Assembly: GCF_950023065.1 (NCBI RefSeq)
Contig: NC_088679.1
Coordinates: 44,702,001 to 44,766,000 of the forward strand
Length of the DNA: 64,000 nt
DNA from: Planococcus citri
Taxonomy: Eukaryota > Arthropoda > Insecta > Hemiptera > Pseudococcidae
Direction of reading: 5' to 3'
Shown here: positions 63,461 through 64,000 of the stretch, piece by piece
How positions within the stretch are numbered: the stretch's first letter is position 1
How the letters are laid out: each line of letters opens with the position of its first letter
Notes under the pieces: model-generated
Seen by the model: only the letters and a program-made list of their open reading frames with translations
Databases searched by the model: none
Told to the model about the DNA's origin: nothing
Made by a program: the position numbers and the translations under genes

Positions 63461-63699
63461 CTCTAAATTTGAAACAGTCAATTTCACTGCTTAGCAGTCA
63501 CGACATTTTGCCTTTTTAAAGCAGTAGTTTTTTTTACTGCAAAACAGTGAAAAATTACTGAATTGGTCAGTAAAAAATCATTTTGACTGACCAATTCAGT
63601 AATTTTTCACTGTTTTGCAGTAAAAAAAACTACTGCTTTAAAAAGGCAAAATGTCGTGACTGCTAAGCAGTGAAATTTGACTGCTTTAAATTTAGAGAG
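63459..63699. repeat. Nearly perfect 241-bp palindrome (foldback element or hairpin locus)
   Basis: The left arm 63459-63571 (113 nt) is the reverse complement of the right arm 63586-63699 (114 nt), except for about two substitutions and one single-base indel near the outer end. The spacer is 14 nt. The arms themselves carry many CAGT/ACTG motifs at irregular 8-25 bp spacing. There is no coding potential. A transcript from either strand would fold into a hairpin of about 113 bp. It may be a foldback-type MITE or a head-to-head duplication. Confidence 0.92.
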
Positions 63700-63730
63700 A
63701 AGCGCAATAGGGGAGACCTGATTGGATCTA

Positions 63731-64000
63731 TCAAAAATCGTTTTCGGGGGGGGGGGGGGTGTCGAAAAAAATGTATTATTCTTCATCACAAAAAATCGTT
63801 AAAATATCTCAAAAACAAAGCCTTCTAAAAGAAATAAAATCACGAAAAATTTGAACAAATTTCACAATTTTTCATAAAAAATAATCGATTTAAATTAAAC
63901 AAAAAACAACTTTCCGACTTCAACATGAAATATCTCAAAAACAAAGCTCTAAGAGGAAAATGAATGATAACCATTCGTGGGACAGCTCTACAATCAAAAA
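63731..64000. other. Window end, no gene
   Basis: A 14-bp G-run at 63746-63759 and AT-rich DNA in which AAATATCTCAAAAACAAAGC-like strings occur twice (about 63803 and 63927). Confidence 0.5.

Noticed and set aside
1..64000. CRISPR arrays, operons, ribosome binding sites, bacterial insertion sequences and viral genes
   Set aside because: None was seen; intron-bearing animal genes show that the DNA is eukaryotic nuclear.

Overview
The window looks like nuclear DNA of an insect or a close arthropod relative. It is AT-rich, and its genes are short exons joined by GT-AG introns. The noncoding DNA is full of GTAGGTA/CTAC-type short repeats, homopolymers and small non-autonomous transposons. The recognisable proteins (a CLIC with a CxxC motif, sideroflexin, SFT2, mRpL13, Spen) are of animal type. 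The CLIC is closest to insect forms as I remember them. The repeat flavour would suit Hemiptera or Lepidoptera, but I cannot settle the order.

Layout. Positions 1-26958 hold no recognised exon and are most simply the long first intron of a minus-strand spen (split ends) gene. Its first coding exon is at 26959-27041, with a CRE/YY1-like promoter just to the right. Within that stretch are CpG-rich or GAGA-rich blocks (5.7-6.2, 8.0-8.4, 14.0-14.25, 19.0-19.65 and 21.2-21.35 kb) that may be enhancers or alternative promoters. It also holds a hAT-type MITE (11941-12696) and some unrecognised candidate ORFs.

Positions 30397-35787 form a compact housekeeping cluster: sideroflexin (minus, 9 coding exons, 323 aa), an SFT2-domain protein (minus, 3 coding exons, 206 aa) and mitochondrial ribosomal protein L13 (plus, 4 exons, 178 aa). 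SFT2 and mRpL13 diverge from a shared promoter interval of about 650 bp. Convergent to mRpL13 is Clic (minus, 37258-47048, five exons seen, N-terminal exon not found). Its introns reach about 4 kb, and one contains a decayed minisatellite with a period near 30 bp.

Positions 47049-64000 contain no recognised gene. They do hold three clear mobile-element structures: a second hAT MITE with a perfect 8-bp target duplication (52911-53552), an 884-bp element with 54-bp terminal inverted repeats and a 9-bp target duplication (56841-57724), and a nearly perfect 241-bp palindrome (63459-63699) beside a cluster of GATC pseudo-palindromes.

The genes do not form one pathway. Sideroflexin and mRpL13 are mitochondrial, SFT2 acts in Golgi/endosome traffic, CLIC is a redox or channel-like GST-fold protein, and Spen is a nuclear RNA-binding repressor. 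The most unusual material is the transposon/palindrome set and the in-frame 78-nt intron at the start of sideroflexin.
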